NCBI GenBank assembly: GCA_030512335.1
Contig: JAULSU010000002.1
Span: forward strand, 1,798,001-1,862,000
DNA from: Immersiella caudata
Taxonomy: Eukaryota > Ascomycota > Sordariomycetes > Sordariales > Lasiosphaeriaceae
Length of the DNA stretch: 64,000 nucleotides
Direction: 5' to 3'
Below the pieces are notes generated by a model. It saw only the letters and a list, made by a program, of their open reading frames with translations. It had not been told where the DNA came from and did not search any database. Of the stretch, positions 35,258-47,862 are shown in pieces (position 1 is the first letter of the stretch; each line of letters opens with the position of its first letter). The position numbers and the translations under genes were made by a program.

Positions 35258-36472
35258 ATGCCCCCTAAGCCCCGTGATTTCTACACCACCGAGTTCACCG
35301 GCCGAGACTTCTTCTGGTTTTCCCCCGGCGGCTCCTCGGCCCCTCGAAACCCCAGACACAGAACGGGGCCGAAGTCGAGATCCTCTTCAGTAGCCCGATC
35401 AGTAACACACAGATCCCCTTCAGTCCGCAAACCGCCCTCCATGTTCGGCGTCTCCAAGCGTCCTCGCAGGGCCAAGATGGCCTCCATCGTTGAGGAATCC
35501 CCTGACCTCTACATGACTCCCGCCATCGTCACCACGCCCCCATCAGAACCATCACAACAGCCAGAGCCCGACTCCAAGAAACCGCCCGGCCCCTGGTCAG
35601 AATGGTACGAAACCCGAGATCAAACCCGCTTCTGGCGCGCCCGAAAGCTCCCGGACGACACCTGGACCTACGAATACTCCCCAACCAACCCCTCCGCCAA
35701 CTCCAAGCAAACCACAAACACCAAACCAAAACCCAACCCCGGCAGCAACCGCAGCCTCGCCTCCTTCTTCTTCGGCATCCCCGTCGCCCCGCCACCCTCA
35801 ACCACCCCTCAAATCCGACCCCTTTCCATCTTCCCTCCCCCACCGCACGACACCTCCCCCGACGAAGCCGCCTCCACAGCCACCTCCAGCAGCACCGGCA
35901 GCGCAAGTCCCCACCTCAACATCCCTCAACCACGCTCGTCAGGAACAACCTTCCCCTCCTTCGTCTCCACCGGAAAAGGCAAAGGCTCCTCCCTCAGCAT
36001 CCTCTCCTCCTCCGAACGCGTCTCCACGCTCTCCAGGCACGAAGAGGACAGCACCCCAAGTCGCCATCTTCCTACCAAAGGCAAGGGCTCAAAGGGGGCT
36101 TCCAACAAGGCCAGCCCCAGAGGGAAACCCACCTTGACTGTGGGCGGTAACGGCCCAGGGGCCGGGGGACCAGGAGGGAAATCAATTAAACCCAACGGAG
36201 GAGGGTCTAAATCTCGCGCGGCAGCTACGACGATTATTTCACTTTCGTTATCGAAACCTAGTAGACCCAAGGTCGTCCCCGGGGCGGGAACAGGGAACGG
36301 GAATGGGAGTGTAAACGTCAAGGAGAATACGAAGAAGCTACATAATAAGGTGAAGAATGAGAAGGAGCTGAGAATTGATACCAAGAAGAGGGTTAAGGGA
36401 TGGTTGAAGGATGTTGTGCCCGAGGTGGTTCAAAGCGAGTGGGACGAGCAAGGGTTGCCTGTTTATAAGTAA
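35258..36472 (+). CDS. Uncharacterised low-complexity protein
   Basis: A single exon of 404 residues from ATG 35258 (MPPKPRDF); an upstream in-frame ATG at 35201 would add 19 residues without a family feature to favour it. I do not recognise the family. The N-terminus has an aromatic patch (DFYTTEF, RDFFWFSPGG). A compact aromatic/charged segment at about 110-140 (GPWSEWYETRDQTRFWRAR, then DDTWTYEY) looks like the only folded part. The middle is Pro/Ser/Thr-rich, the 270-370 region is Gly/Lys/Ser-rich, and a basic C-terminal helix (KKLHNKVKNEKEL, then KKRVKGWLKD) ends the protein. The Trp-rich module and basic tail suggest binding to nucleic acid or membrane, but that is speculation. Codon use with C-ending codons supports that it is coding. 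Confidence 0.75.
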   Translation: MPPKPRDFYTTEFTGRDFFWFSPGGSSAPRNPRHRTGPKSRSSSVARSVTHRSPSVRKPPSMFGVSKRPRRAKMASIVEESPDLYMTPAIVTTPPSEPSQQPEPDSKKPPGPWSEWYETRDQTRFWRARKLPDDTWTYEYSPTNPSANSKQTTNTKPKPNPGSNRSLASFFFGIPVAPPPSTTPQIRPLSIFPPPPHDTSPDEAASTATSSSTGSASPHLNIPQPRSSGTTFPSFVSTGKGKGSSLSILSSSERVSTLSRHEEDSTPSRHLPTKGKGSKGASNKASPRGKPTLTVGGNGPGAGGPGGKSIKPNGGGSKSRAAATTIISLSLSKPSRPKVVPGAGTGNGNGSVNVKENTKKLHNKVKNEKELRIDTKKRVKGWLKDVVPEVVQSEWDEQGLPVYK

Positions 36473-36776
36473 TGGCGTGTATTTTGTATTATTAGTTCAG
36501 TTTAGCTACAGCTTAGTTTTCTTTTGTGCGTTGTATGATATATGTTGTAGTTAAATTCAATTTGCATTGAGGTCGAGGACGGTATCCGGTTGAACTCTTA
36601 ACAATTGTCTGAGATGATCCGCAGTGATGCGTGTTGTCCTCCAAATACAACCCGAGAGTCATCCCGGAACTAGAAAAAAGTCTATATCCTCCCTCTAATT
36701 GCCCATGCACCGCTATGCCTTCACACGCTCCGGATCCGCGCTCTTCAGATTTCGGCAGACACCCAACAATACGTCT
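36473..36776. other. Convergent 3' intergenic region
   Basis: 304 bp of fairly AT-rich sequence between two gene ends. Nothing was recognised. Confidence 0.5.
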
Positions 36777-38534
36777 CTACGCCTTGGTTCCATTCTCCAC
36801 GACGTTCTCGGCCGTTTCAAGAACTTTCCCTACCCCTGGAGTTCCACGAGAAGGCTCCATCTCACCTGCCATCTCACGTTCACCCTCATCAGCCCGTCTT
36901 TCCTCACTCTCATCCCGAGTGTCGGTCAATCTCTCGAGCTCAGTTGGTCCAGCCTTGGCCCCCAAGCCGATGACGTTAACATATCCCCATGAATCAACCA
37001 CCCCTTTAGGATCGAAGATCGTCTTGTCATCGTCGACCGCCTCCTCGGATTTTACCTCATCATCCACAAGATCCACTGTCGACGTAGGTCCTACCGCGTA
37101 TCCATTATTCCGAAAGAACTGAAGCTGCGCGCGCATATTAAGACGCAAACAGCGCTCCGGTTGCTCCGAGCCAAACACACGCTTCGTCAACCACGGGAAA
37201 AGAATGCCAAAGTCGCTCTGGTTCAGATGTGCGCTGCTCTTGACATAAAAAAAGTTGGGCTCCGGAAAGCGGCCGCCCGAGGACCGCTCAAAGTTGGAGG
37301 ACGAGACCACTCGCACTGATGGCTTGGGCGAATAAACCCGAGCCTTCAGCTCCAGGTTCTCTTTCCACTTGAAGAATTGATCCGACTCAACAGCCAAGAG
37401 AGCCTTACCGCCCGGAGCGGAGGCTGTGTCTGCATAGATTGGTAGAGGTAGGTTGAAGAGCGGGTCAGCTGTCCTCGAGATCAGGGGCAGACACCACATG
37501 TCTAAGAGCATCGTTGGGTTGCGGTCCGTAATCTGTTTCCGGATATTCGAGGCCTTGGCTGGGGTAAAGAAGGGGTTTCTCATGGCTCGTATTCGGGGGT
37601 GGTCTGCATAATACGTGCTCTTGAGTAGTTGTACAATGCTTGCTGCGCCGAATGAATGGCCAGCAAAGATGGTCCTTCCCGGTTCCCTAACATCCAAAAG
37701 GCCGGCGAGTTGCGACAGAGCGGCCTCTGGAGTGCTTTTGTTCATGTTCGACTGAATTAGGCGTCTGTTGCCGCTGTCGATACCATGGACAGCCTCAAAG
37801 CCGAGACCAAGCTCCCACAGACGAATACGAATCTGCTTATCACGCGCTTCCCAAGTGTCTCGGTTGGGCGCGTGAGGAAGCGATTGATAGCCGACTTCCC
37901 GACGTGTGTTGCGAACCGAGAAGCGATCTTGATTTTGAGGGTCTCGAATCAGCGACAGTGCGGCACTGCCATCCCTATGCTCGGGGCAGACTACTACTAC
38001 TCCATGAGATGCGAGGGATCCAGCAAGATGGCTGTAGGCGTTCCGGTTACCGCCCAATCCATGAGAGAAGATGACTGTGGGCCACCTAGGCGAGGTTTCA
38101 GGGCGAAGCACAGTCGCGTTCTTGTGAACTGGTATCGAGGCATAGTGGAGGTGTCGAGGCAAGAAACTAGTCTAAGTTAGTCTAGATGTCTTTCATACTA
38201 TTGTTTAAGGGATCATCACTTACGAGAGAGCGGATGCAAGCACGGAGCCGGCTCCCAGAAACTGGGCGTAGGCAGCGACATGTAAACGCTGTGGCGAGGG
38301 CAGCCATGGGATAGGCTTACCGGAAGATTCGGGAACCGCAGGGTAGAAGATACGGAACTGAACGGTATGAATGCCCGAGGTGCCCTCCGGCGCCGGACTC
38401 GGCGATTCAAGCTCAGAGACCGGGATCTCAACATCAACAGTGCCCACTTTATGTGGCCCAGTGTATGTCGGGAAAGCCGGTATAGGGTTTAAGCGGGAGA
38501 AAAAGGATCCCGACGAAGGGGCCGCCATCATCAA
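36777..38534 (-). CDS. PAF-acetylhydrolase-like serine esterase
   Basis: The protein belongs to the platelet-activating-factor acetylhydrolase isoform II/plasma type family: alpha/beta hydrolases that remove short or oxidised acyl chains from phospholipids. Two exons (38534-38224, 38166-36777) give 566 residues; the intron is GTAAGT to CTAG, in phase 2. The oxyanion region SHGLGGNRNAY is at about 138, the nucleophile elbow GHSFG has Ser about 275, and the family pattern HRDGS (about 166) is present. A His in SSAHLNQSDFG is the likely triad His. No signal peptide is evident, so it is probably cytosolic. The C-terminal 90 residues are acidic and disordered. The substrate is inferred from the family. 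Confidence 0.85.
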
Positions 38535-39647
38535 CAGGGGAGGGCGTCTTCAATGGGAGTATCCAAGAAGCCAACTCAGGTGTGAATTTGTCGCAATGAG
38601 TGTTTCAGGATGGAGCGGGAAAGCTGACTTTGAAGTAATCGCCCTTCAAGCTACCTAAAGAAGCAGAAGGCGTCTAAATCCCGAATGTAAGTTTCTGTCG
38701 GTAATGGGAAGTTGCAAAAGTAAAAGGAGGGGAGAGCCAGTCGAAAATGAGGTGGATTTGAAGCTGTCGATTTTTGAGTATCGGCCAATTAAATGGCATT
38801 GTGGTCTCAAGAGCACTTGCCGCCTTTGATCTCGCCGCGTAATCCGCGCCGCTCTACATGGAAGACTGCTCCGAGCTGAGCTCGTCCTGATTGCCACGCC
38901 GCACCAACTGCAAGAATATCATCAACGAAGAAGCCTCGGCAACTGTGATTTGCCACATTCCGTACGTGCAGCCCTGCTAATCAATGGATCAGAGACAAAA
39001 ATGAACGCACTACCTACAAATGCGACACGCTCAATTATTGAGGTATTCTGCGACCTTTTGAATTATGCAATATTCCCTTTGTACACCTATGAGATCAAGG
39101 CAGACAGACTTGATCACGGAAGGCCCCTGAATTCAGTCCCCCACCTACAGTATGGCAGTGACATCGTCACGTCCGACCAAGCCACAGGTGGGCTGCTTTG
39201 GCCAATCAGGATCAGTTGACAAAAGACCCAGTCTATTACATCATTGCAGCCAAGCCAGTGGAACGCTGTACCTGCGTGAAGCAGATATAAGCAGCTATAC
39301 TAGGCAGATCACAGAGATGTGCTTAGTTATATTCTAATACCTATAGAAGTTGCTACGTAAATCGAAATCACTACAGGGGCGTTTTCATCGCGAATCATGC
39401 AGCTCCAGAACTCAATTGGCTTTCAGATCAGAGGCCGCGAAAGCTGCGATAAGAGGTCGCCCCAGCAACAACCTTATCAGCTGCTAAGCTCACCTCCAGA
39501 TCCCTGCATGCGATCGGTACCGATACTACCCCGAAGGTCACCTGAACATCGCACTGCCGCCATCACTGACTCCTAATCTATCTGACCCCTCTCCTCCCAC
39601 CGCGCAGCTTTGCCAGGACACTACACGTCTTCAACCTCGGATCGAAA
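38535..39647. other. Divergent intergenic region
   Basis: 1.1 kb between the PAF-AH-like gene and ape1. The part at about 38950-39380 is more AT- and TA-rich than its surroundings and could be a small decayed element, but no boundaries or coding remnant were seen. Confidence 0.45.
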
Positions 39648-41381
39648 ATGACCCGTCATACTCCCGACTTCCTCAAAGCCAGGACATCGCAGTTGTCTCT
39701 CCGCTCGCTAGCGCTGGAACAGTCAATGGCTTCGCGATCGCCCTCGGTCACCGATGCGCCCGACAACAGGGTCGACGCAAAGGACCTGAAACCCGAGGCT
39801 TTCACGAAGCCATACACTGATTTTATGACGGAGAATCCGACCGTCTTCCATGCCGTGGGATACTTCAAGGAGAAACTGGTCAAGGCGGGCTATGTCGAGG
39901 TACGACCGTCTTCCCTGCGCTGGTGCTCGGCGGCTGCGGCCAGTTGCTGACCTCTCTTCATACAGCTCCCAAGCCGAGACAGCTGGATCGGGAAGCTCGA
40001 ACCTGGGGGGAAATACTATGTCACTCGCAATGGGAGCTCCATCATTGCCTTTGCCGTGGGTAAGGCGTATAAGCCCGGTAACGGTGTCGCCATGATTGCC
40101 GGCCACATCGATGCGCTTACGGCCAGGACCAAGCCGACGAGTACAAAGCCGCTCAACAATGGATACGTTCAGTTGGGTGTTGCGCAGTACGCTGGCGCTC
40201 TCAACGAGACGTGGTGGGACCGCGACCTGTCCATGGTAAGACGACCACCCCGGAGTGAACAGCTGTGGACGAAGCTGACGCTATGATTAAGGGCGGCAGG
40301 GTAGTTGTTCGAGACCCAGAGACTGGTCAAACCACCATTCAACTTGTCAAGATTGATTGGCCTAGTAAGTTTGAGCTTGGTCTTGCTGAAGTTTGGTGGC
40401 TAATCTATGTCTCTAGTTGCCCGCATCCCCACGCTGGCCCCTCACTTCGGGATAGGAATGATGGGATCAAACAACCGTGAGACACAAGCTGTTCCCATCA
40501 TCGGGTTGGACAACAGCGATTTGTACCCCAACGCTGCCCCTGAGCAGCCCCTCGGCGGTACCGGCTCCTTCGCATCGACCCAGCCTCCGAAGCTGGTCAA
40601 GCTGATCGCCGGTCAACTCGGAATCAATGACTATAGCACCATTCTTAACTGGGAGCTAGAACTCTACGACTCTCAGCCTGCTACTGTCGGTGGTATGGAC
40701 AAAGAGTTCATTTTCGCCGGCCGCATCGACGACAAGCTCTGCTCCTGGGCCGCCTTTATGGCCCTCCTTCATGCGAAGCAAGAAGAGGATGAAGGCGTCA
40801 TCAAGCTCGTAGCCCTCTTCGATGATGAAGAGATAGGCTCTCTTCTTCGCCAAGGCGCTCGCGGAAACTTCCTCCCCATCACCCTTGAGCGTGCTGTCGA
40901 GGCCCTCAATGATGCCAACGAGGGTTCCACCCAAATATTCGGACCCGGATTGATGGGCCAAACATTCGCCAAGTCCTTCCTTGTTTCTTCAGACGTAACA
41001 CACGCCGCACACCCCAATTTCCCGCAGACCAACCTTGCCGGTCACTCGCCCCGTCTGAATGTTGGCGTTGCGCTCTGCGTCGATGCTTCAGCGCACATGA
41101 CCACGGATACCGTGTCGATGGCTATTCTGGACCGCGTGGCTGCGCTATCAGGATGCGTCAACCAGCGTCACATGATCCGCAACGACTCCCGCTCTGGCGG
41201 TACCGTTGGCCCCATGCTCAGCTCCGCGATGGGCGTCAAGGCCGCTGATGTGGGCATCCCACAACTCTCGATGCACAGCATCCGCGCTACCACTGGCAGC
41301 TTGGATCCAGGACTGGGGCTGAAGTTTTACAAGGGATTCCTGGATAACTGGGAGAAGGTCGATAAGGAGTGGCATATGTGA
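39648..41381 (+). CDS. ape1: Vacuolar aminopeptidase I (M18, Ape1/Lap4-like)
   Basis: An M18 zinc aminopeptidase, closer to yeast Ape1/Lap4 (514 residues) than to cytosolic aspartyl aminopeptidase, as judged by GHIDALT and the ARIPTLAPHFG segment. Four exons (39648-39899, 39966-40235, 40292-40364, 40417-41381) give 519 residues. Metal and catalytic residues are visible: His about 131 and Asp 133 in GHIDA, Asp about 303 in GRIDDK, EE about 336-337 in FDDEEIGS, Asp about 391 in SSDVTHAAHP, and a His in MHSIRATTG near the C-terminus. Intron 2 ends in AAG rather than CAG or TAG. Yeast Ape1 is delivered to the vacuole by the Cvt/autophagy route using an N-terminal propeptide; a 45-residue N-terminal extension is present here but its role is unproven. 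Confidence 0.93.
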
Positions 41382-41794
41382 TTACTTGGAAGCAATGAGG
41401 GCAGGGAATATAGCGCATTGGTAGACAGGACGACATATGGATTGTATTAACCCTCGTGCAAGCATAAGCTTGCCTCTTGTCGGAGCACATTAGAGTAGAG
41501 CGTGGCTTCATGTTGCGAATGGGATTGGATCTTTACAGCTCTGCAGTGATGAAACATTCGTGCCGAGCACCCCTGATGATAAAAGTGCCCAGCATCTAAT
41601 TTCAGTCACGACAATACCCAGAATACCCCGTCTATAGCTGCTAACTGACTCCCTACACCATGCAACATGCTCTTTTCCACTTCATGCTTTTCCCACAGGT
41701 ATCTATGCAACCAGCCAATGCTACCACCATGCACCATCTATTCCAACCGGGTATAATGACAGGAACAATAATACTCGGGAACAACTTCGACCTA
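41382..41794. other. Convergent 3' intergenic region
   Basis: 413 bp between the ends of ape1 and the SPX/EXS gene. Nothing was recognised. Confidence 0.5.
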
Positions 41795-44700
41795 TCAGCA
41801 ACCCTGATCGTGATCCTTCATAAGAGATGTCACCTCACGAAGCTCCCTGCGCTCTTCACCCGCACTCCCCGTGTTTTCATCATCATCGTCATCATCCTCA
41901 CTGGCGTCTACATCCTCGTCCAACCGCTCAGAAGCCAGGGCTTCAACTGGCTTCTTCTTCTCGAAGTCTTGCTTGTGTGCCTCAGCCATGGCTTGCAAGA
42001 TTGATCGCTTTCCGAGGGTGTCGGTCCGGCGTCTTCTAAAGGACCCGCCTGCTTCTTCCTGTTGCGATGCCTCCGGGAAACTCGGCCGTCTGTCGGTGCC
42101 GGTTGATATCCGCACAGAACCCTGAGGTCGAATCCTGGTGGTGCCCGTGCTGACAGCAACCGAGGATGGAGACGCGGTAGCTGGCTCGCCAGGGGTGGCT
42201 GTTTCATCATCGGCGGTCTGTTCAGGGGATGAGTCGAAATGGTATGGGAGTGGCGTATCCCGAGAGGCTTTGTACTGGGCCACGTTGGCGCAGTGCTCGT
42301 TTTCGACACGCAGGAGCGTCCACATGCCTCTTCTCGCTACTTCGGCAAAGGCAACACAGAAGGAGATGATGGTGCTGTGTTGGGTGTTGTGGGTGAAGAT
42401 GGCGTAAAAGACCCAGGAGAATCTGAGAATTGGGTCGATTCCTCCGATCACGTAGTACACCCATGTCCTCTTAAGAGCCGTAATGTCACGGAGGAAGGGC
42501 TTGGGAGCGTGGGGCTGCAGGAGGGAGAAATCCATAAACAGATCCCAGATTGCTACAATCCATTAGTGGCGCTTAGACACTTGTTTGAGATTTGACTTAC
42601 AGCAATATACGGCATTGATGGCTGCAAACATTATAAACAGGCTGAGGTTGGTTTGCTTCCCATCGATTCGGTACACGCTGAGAAAGACGGCTGCCATGAT
42701 AGACATGGAGTATTTCCCGCAGTTGACTAGATGCGGGAATACATTCTTCGTGTCGTGGTAACGTCGAATACACTGAAGCGCGCGCCAGACGGGTGGGAGC
42801 GCCCCGAAGAAGCCCATCAACCGCGAGTGATTCGAATTGCACTGCACTGGATCGTCCCAGCCATGGGAATAGAGGCAAAAGAACAGCTCAACGTTCTGAA
42901 TATTGTTAGCGTGAGAACGGAGGTGGGAGTATGGGTCTCAACTCACGCAAGTCGCGTATGTCAGGGAGCACCAAATATCACCGAGGAAGAAGTCTCGAAA
43001 CTCGACGGGATACAAACCAGCCCAAAACAAACGGTACTGGACGAGTAATTGGTCAGAACAACGCGTGTGCTTCGGTGTTGGGTTAGACTTACATGCGAGT
43101 AGAGGAGCCATTTCCTTGCCTTATGGTGCAGAATGGGTGCTGGGAAGAACAGGATGACAAGGGAGATGACGATCAGGATGACCGGGTAGTACAGGTACAT
43201 CTCCTCCCAGTCGCCTAGCCTCGAAAAGTTCAACCAGAGGAAGACGCCAAGCAGGCCAAAGAAAAAGCTGGGAAACTCCGCAAGCTGCTTCCAGTCCAAA
43301 TTGTTTCTGGTGTCGAACTCGAAAATGAAGGGGTAGTTGATCTTGTTCTTTGTCCAGATTCGACAGTTGAGGGTAAACAGTGTGAACAGGAGAAGGATGA
43401 GGAAGTATCCTCCGTAAAGCTGCATGAGGTAGCTGGACTCTTGCACAAGGTCCTCATCCTCGTTGAACAGCAGCTCCGAGCCGTAAACTAGGCCCTGAAT
43501 GCCGAAGACAGCGCCGCATCCAATGAACAGGCCGCTACGAAATGCGCTGTCTGAAGAATCACCGGGTCTACGGTTCAGGTTTCGCAGCTTTCCAGCAGCT
43601 ACTTTGTGGTTTCCGCGCTCAAAGTACCTAGCATAGAGATCTTCCACAGTTCGAATGTGGCCGTCGAGCACGTCACTGTTGACAAACCAGGACTTGTTCA
43701 CCTTCTCATTCATGTATCGATACGGCGGGCGGGCATTAACCGCCTTGTCGTACTTTTTGTTGAGTTTGCGAAATGCAGTCCGGTTCAGGAGGGCGTATGC
43801 CTTCAACAACTCGAGGCCTCTGTAGAACTCCTGAAGAGCAAGCTTGAGCTTCCTCTTGGCACTCCGGTAGGGAACATCGTCGCCCGGGGGCCTTCGGACG
43901 TAGTCTCGTCTCTCCTCGGGGTTTTGCGGAGCCAGGACAGGCGTTCTGTTCATTCGCTGCAAAGCCTTGGAGTTCGGCCCCGGCTTGAGAAACCTTGCCT
44001 TGATCGGGTCGATCCAGTCTTGGCCAGTGCCCCTTCCGTTGCCGGAGTCGTCACCGCTGTTTTTCCCGCTGTCCTGTTCCCGTTTTCTCTTCGTCTCGGC
44101 GATCTCCGCTGTGCGCCTGTTGCGCATCTCGTGGAGCTGGTCCCGTAAAGCATTGAGACGTTCTGTTGCCTGATCTTCCTTTTGCTTGTAAAAGGACTCA
44201 ATCTTTTCTAGCTCAGAGTCAAGGAACTTGAAAAAGTCCTGCTCAGTCTGACGAACTTGATCAAAACTTTGCAAACCAATGTCCCCCCTGCTGGACTGAT
44301 GTCGAGTGAGCGCAGAGCCAGTTGAGAAGATTCGGTTCAGCCCACGGCGTAGGGTAGCCGGAGAACCTCCAGGTGGTAGATGTATGGTGTTGATGGTGGA
44401 AGGAGTCCGGAGCCCAGCGGGCCCAGCGGGCACCATAGACGCACCGCGATTAGGCGGGGTCGGTCGGTTCGACAGGGGCGAGGGGGCAGTCTCGCTGGTT
44501 CGAGACGGCACCCTTATGGCCGGGGCTGGGAGTGCAAAGTCATACCTATCACTGGCCTGCGCAGAGGTGTCCACGATGCTCCCGTACTTCAAGCCGCTCC
44601 CGGGAGACCGCGTCAGACTCGACCTCTCCCCGTCTTGAGCCTGCACCCCGAGTGACAGCTTCCTCGTGCGCCCAATGACGCTGGGAGTCGTTTGCAAGGG

Positions 44701-45205
44701 CTCGACCTCGTCAGTTACATCGGCCAGGGAGTCATTGGCGTGATGGGACGAATTGGACGCCCTGCCAGCGCCGAAGAAGCCGGCATACGCAGGAAGCTCA
44801 CCGCGCCGGCTCAAGGTTGGCGTCCCACTGGCGCGTTGGATCGCCCGAGTGACAGCCTTGACGTGCTTCTTGCCTGCCTTGTAGTTGAGATACTTGACGC
44901 GCCATTCTGAAATGCCCAGACAACGTTAGTGAGTCTGTCAGTCTGGTCTTAGATTTCGCCGTGCAGATCAACATCAACGGCCCGATACGCTACGGCGGTC
45001 TCGCATCTCATGCTTGGATCTGCGACCAACAGCAATGCGCAAAAGAAAAGCGAATTGACCGCCGCCCCCCGCGGCAATTCAAAAGGCTGGATATTGCGTA
45101 CCTGGAACTGCGTCCTGGTCGAGCTCCTTTGCGAACCTTGGCGCGTGTCAGTTCGTCGTCCCAAAAATCGCGGTTCTGCGATGTGCCGAAACAGGCTTAC
45201 TTCAT
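41795..45205 (-). CDS. syg1: SPX-EXS protein, Syg1/XPR1-like phosphate exporter
   Basis: Proteins of this architecture sense inositol pyrophosphates with SPX and export phosphate through EXS. Six exons (45205-45201, 45136-45102, 44906-43093, 43036-42947, 42895-42601, 42552-41795) encode 998 residues. The first coding exon is only 5 nt (ATGAA), and joining it gives the canonical SPX start MKFAKELDQDAVPEWR, followed by the lysine-rich phosphate-binding helix YKAGKKHVKAV. SPX continues past a long disordered insert to about residue 400. Transmembrane segments follow (GLFIGCGAVFGIQGLVYG and others), and EXS runs over about 600-800 with GLYPVEFRDFFLGD, GALPPVWRALQCIRRY and SIWDLFMDFSLLQP. The C-terminal 150 residues are acidic and cytosolic. 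All introns are in phase. Confidence 0.92.
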
Positions 45206-45212
45206 GACGTCA
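45205..45212. promoter_or_regulatory. CRE/ATF palindrome overlapping the syg1 start
   Basis: A perfect TGACGTCA whose last A is the first base of the syg1 start codon. It may be a binding site in the leader or core promoter, or a coincidence. Confidence 0.3.
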
Positions 45213-47862
45213 GGCCTATCATGGGCGGCCACGAGAATTCAGTCGAGTTGAAGATCAGACAAGGGCGACGCGGCAGGCCAAAAGCCTGTCGGTCCGTTTG
45301 CCGATGGCTAGAAATGGTCCCCGCTTGTCGCGAGCTTTTCACGTTTGTCGGGAGAGCGTCGCGCGCGTGTAGGTGCAAAATCCAAGATTTTCGCTCTCGG
45401 CTGCCAAGTCAAGTAATTACCACCAACGCTCCTTCTTTCTTCTCTGGCGGTGTACCTTCCGCCTGCGCCTAGCAGCGCCCCGGGTCCGAGTCGGGGCTTT
45501 CGGCAGGCCACCCTGGGCCGCCCTCCACCTGGATGCTGCATCACAACGCCTCCTCGAAGCCCATGTCTAACTCCTGGTTACAGACAGCTCTCCTTCTTTG
45601 TCGCCTTCGGTAACGGTCGAGTCACACCTTGCTTCCAAACGACCAGCCGGATTGTTTAGATGATTCAATGCGACAACGGCCCCTCGACTAGGTGTTGGCT
45701 ACCGCAGGACGAACTCGGACGGGGCCGGGATGTATGTCTCAGCCGGTTCGTCGGTACCCCGGCCAGAGATTTCGACATCGGATGCCATTGGGGGGCGGCG
45801 GGGCCTACCGGGAGAGTGCGAATACGCATTCTCATACAATATTATACAGGTGGTAAAAGGTCCTCAGAGGCGTAGACCTGGGTGAGGAGACGCCTTCTAA
45901 CAGATGAACTTACCGCGGCCAGCCAAGTCCGGAGCGAGCCCCGGAGCGAATGCCAAAGCGAACTGCGGACAAAGAATCTATGGACGCGGTTTGCGAAATC
46001 CAATCCAGGACTGGTCCCCCATGCATCGTGTGCAGCTTGCCCCGCGTCGGACTGTCCGCCCCGCCATCCGGTCGTACCTCGCCCACGAGATGGCCTGGTT
46101 GGATTCTTCAAGTTGCGCCAATTGTGTGCCCAACGCGATACCAGATACTTTTTACGTAGCCCACAACACTCGTGGCCGTGTCTAAATGATTCCACGAGAG
46201 CTGTGGCTTGCGGGGTTTGTGGAGAAGGGCGACTGAGTGACCTTGGTGGTTCGGGACAGCGCTTTGTGCTGGAGATTGCGCATGATGGAGGGTAGTCGTT
46301 TCGTCCCTCACTCCTATCTCCGATGCAATCAATACCGAACATGAGTCTACGTCGGCCGATCACTGTTGAGGACATCGTGACCGACGGTACACTGTTGTTA
46401 GTGACTCTGTCTTCAGAACGGAGCCTCGCGCCGTGGGAGAAGTTGGCGCGACACTAGAACGGTGGCTGCGGCAGCTTTCATCCCGCGTCAACTTTGAAAG
46501 GGGCAAATGGCACGTCCCAAGCAGCGAGTATGGTGGGGTAAGTTTCCCATTCGCGGTAGGTCGGATCTGGGGATAAACTCGCGGAAAGCTTAAGAGAGTC
46601 CGGACGGAGGCAGCAGCAGCAGATGTGCCCAATCGTAAGAGCCTCTTGTTTGCGCGAACGAGGCCAGTGGTGGTTGATGGAGCCTGCCAGAAGAGTCGTA
46701 TCCGTGGCTAGCAGGTCGTGGGTCGATGTTTCGAACAGCGCCAACAGCGCTAGGGCAGGTGTCTTAGGACAGGGACGTTTGAACGATTGTGGCTGTTCAG
46801 CAAGCGGATTGCCATTGTTGCGACGCTGACGTCCGAGCCGAATGAGAATCTGGTATGCCGGACGACACCTCAAGTTCGTCCCTGCAGCGAGCTCCGGACA
46901 GAATCAAGGTAGTTAGGTGTAGCAATAGTAAGAGAAGAGCGGCAGAGAGCCCCTTCCATGACAACATGCCATAATTCCTCTCGTTGGGAGGATTGGGTTG
47001 CAACGCAAAACGGAGGGTCGAGCACGATTAGGACCAGAAAACTTTAGCATCCTCAGCTCACCAGGGTCCGGCTCGGCGCTTTGTCTGCGGAGCCAGTTCG
47101 CGGGTTCCAGATTGCGGCATGACGCTGAAATCTGCCGTCCGCACTTGCTCTCCCTAGATCGTCGGCGGCCTTCGCCATTGAGCATGGGAAATTTAAAAAG
47201 GCGAACCCCCTCAAACTTGGAAGGTACGGGGAAACAAGAAAACGCATTTTGCGCCCTCAGTCGATGACCACTTGGGCGCTTGCTGGCCGTGATCCATCGA
47301 GACGGGCTCGGTGACGGTCAGGCTTAACTGGGGTACTTCCCTGTTGTGGGCCCACCATAACATCATCGAGCCAGGGCTCAACGTGGGGATTCGCCAAGGC
47401 CCGCGCGAATCTCAGCTCCCGGTCGCCCTTTTGAATCGCGCATCCGCCGCCCTCCGCTGTGCTCCGCGACCTGCTCAGTCTCTCATCTGTCCAGACACTA
47501 CCGAACAACCGTATGACTTGTCGCCAGGCGCAACGTTGGGCTTTACATTCCGCATTGGCATTTTTCGGTCGGATTGCAAGAAGAGCAGTGGGTCACCCCG
47601 CCCGCCACAGTTTAATCTCTCGAACTCTGCGGCAATCGCCCAATCATATTCCCGCTCGTCGGGGTCGCCGTCACATCAGCTCCCCGCTCTGCAACTCTCA
47701 GAGCCGCCAGCTTTTCTCGAGCTCCCGTAAGACCTTTATCTTCTGGCCAGCTCCGTGTCCTCAACATTCTCTCTATCGACGCCGATACGGGCCTTCTCGG
47801 CGTAAGAACCAACCGCTGAGGCCAGCGCGCCCGCCTAGCACCCCTCCCCGCGCGGGGTTGCC
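45206..47862. other. Large divergent intergenic region
   Basis: 2.66 kb between syg1 and the 377-residue orphan. Frames here overlap on both strands and match nothing known, and no tRNA was found. The stretch from about 47,450 is pyrimidine-rich and is probably the leader of the rightward gene. Confidence 0.5.

Noticed and set aside
38950..39340. Small genes or a transposon relic in the AT-rich part of the ape1 upstream region
   Set aside because: Short frames without motif and no terminal repeats visible.
45842..46375. 177-codon minus-strand frame between syg1 and the orphan gene
   Set aside because: No motif and overlapped by plus-strand frames of similar quality; likely chance.
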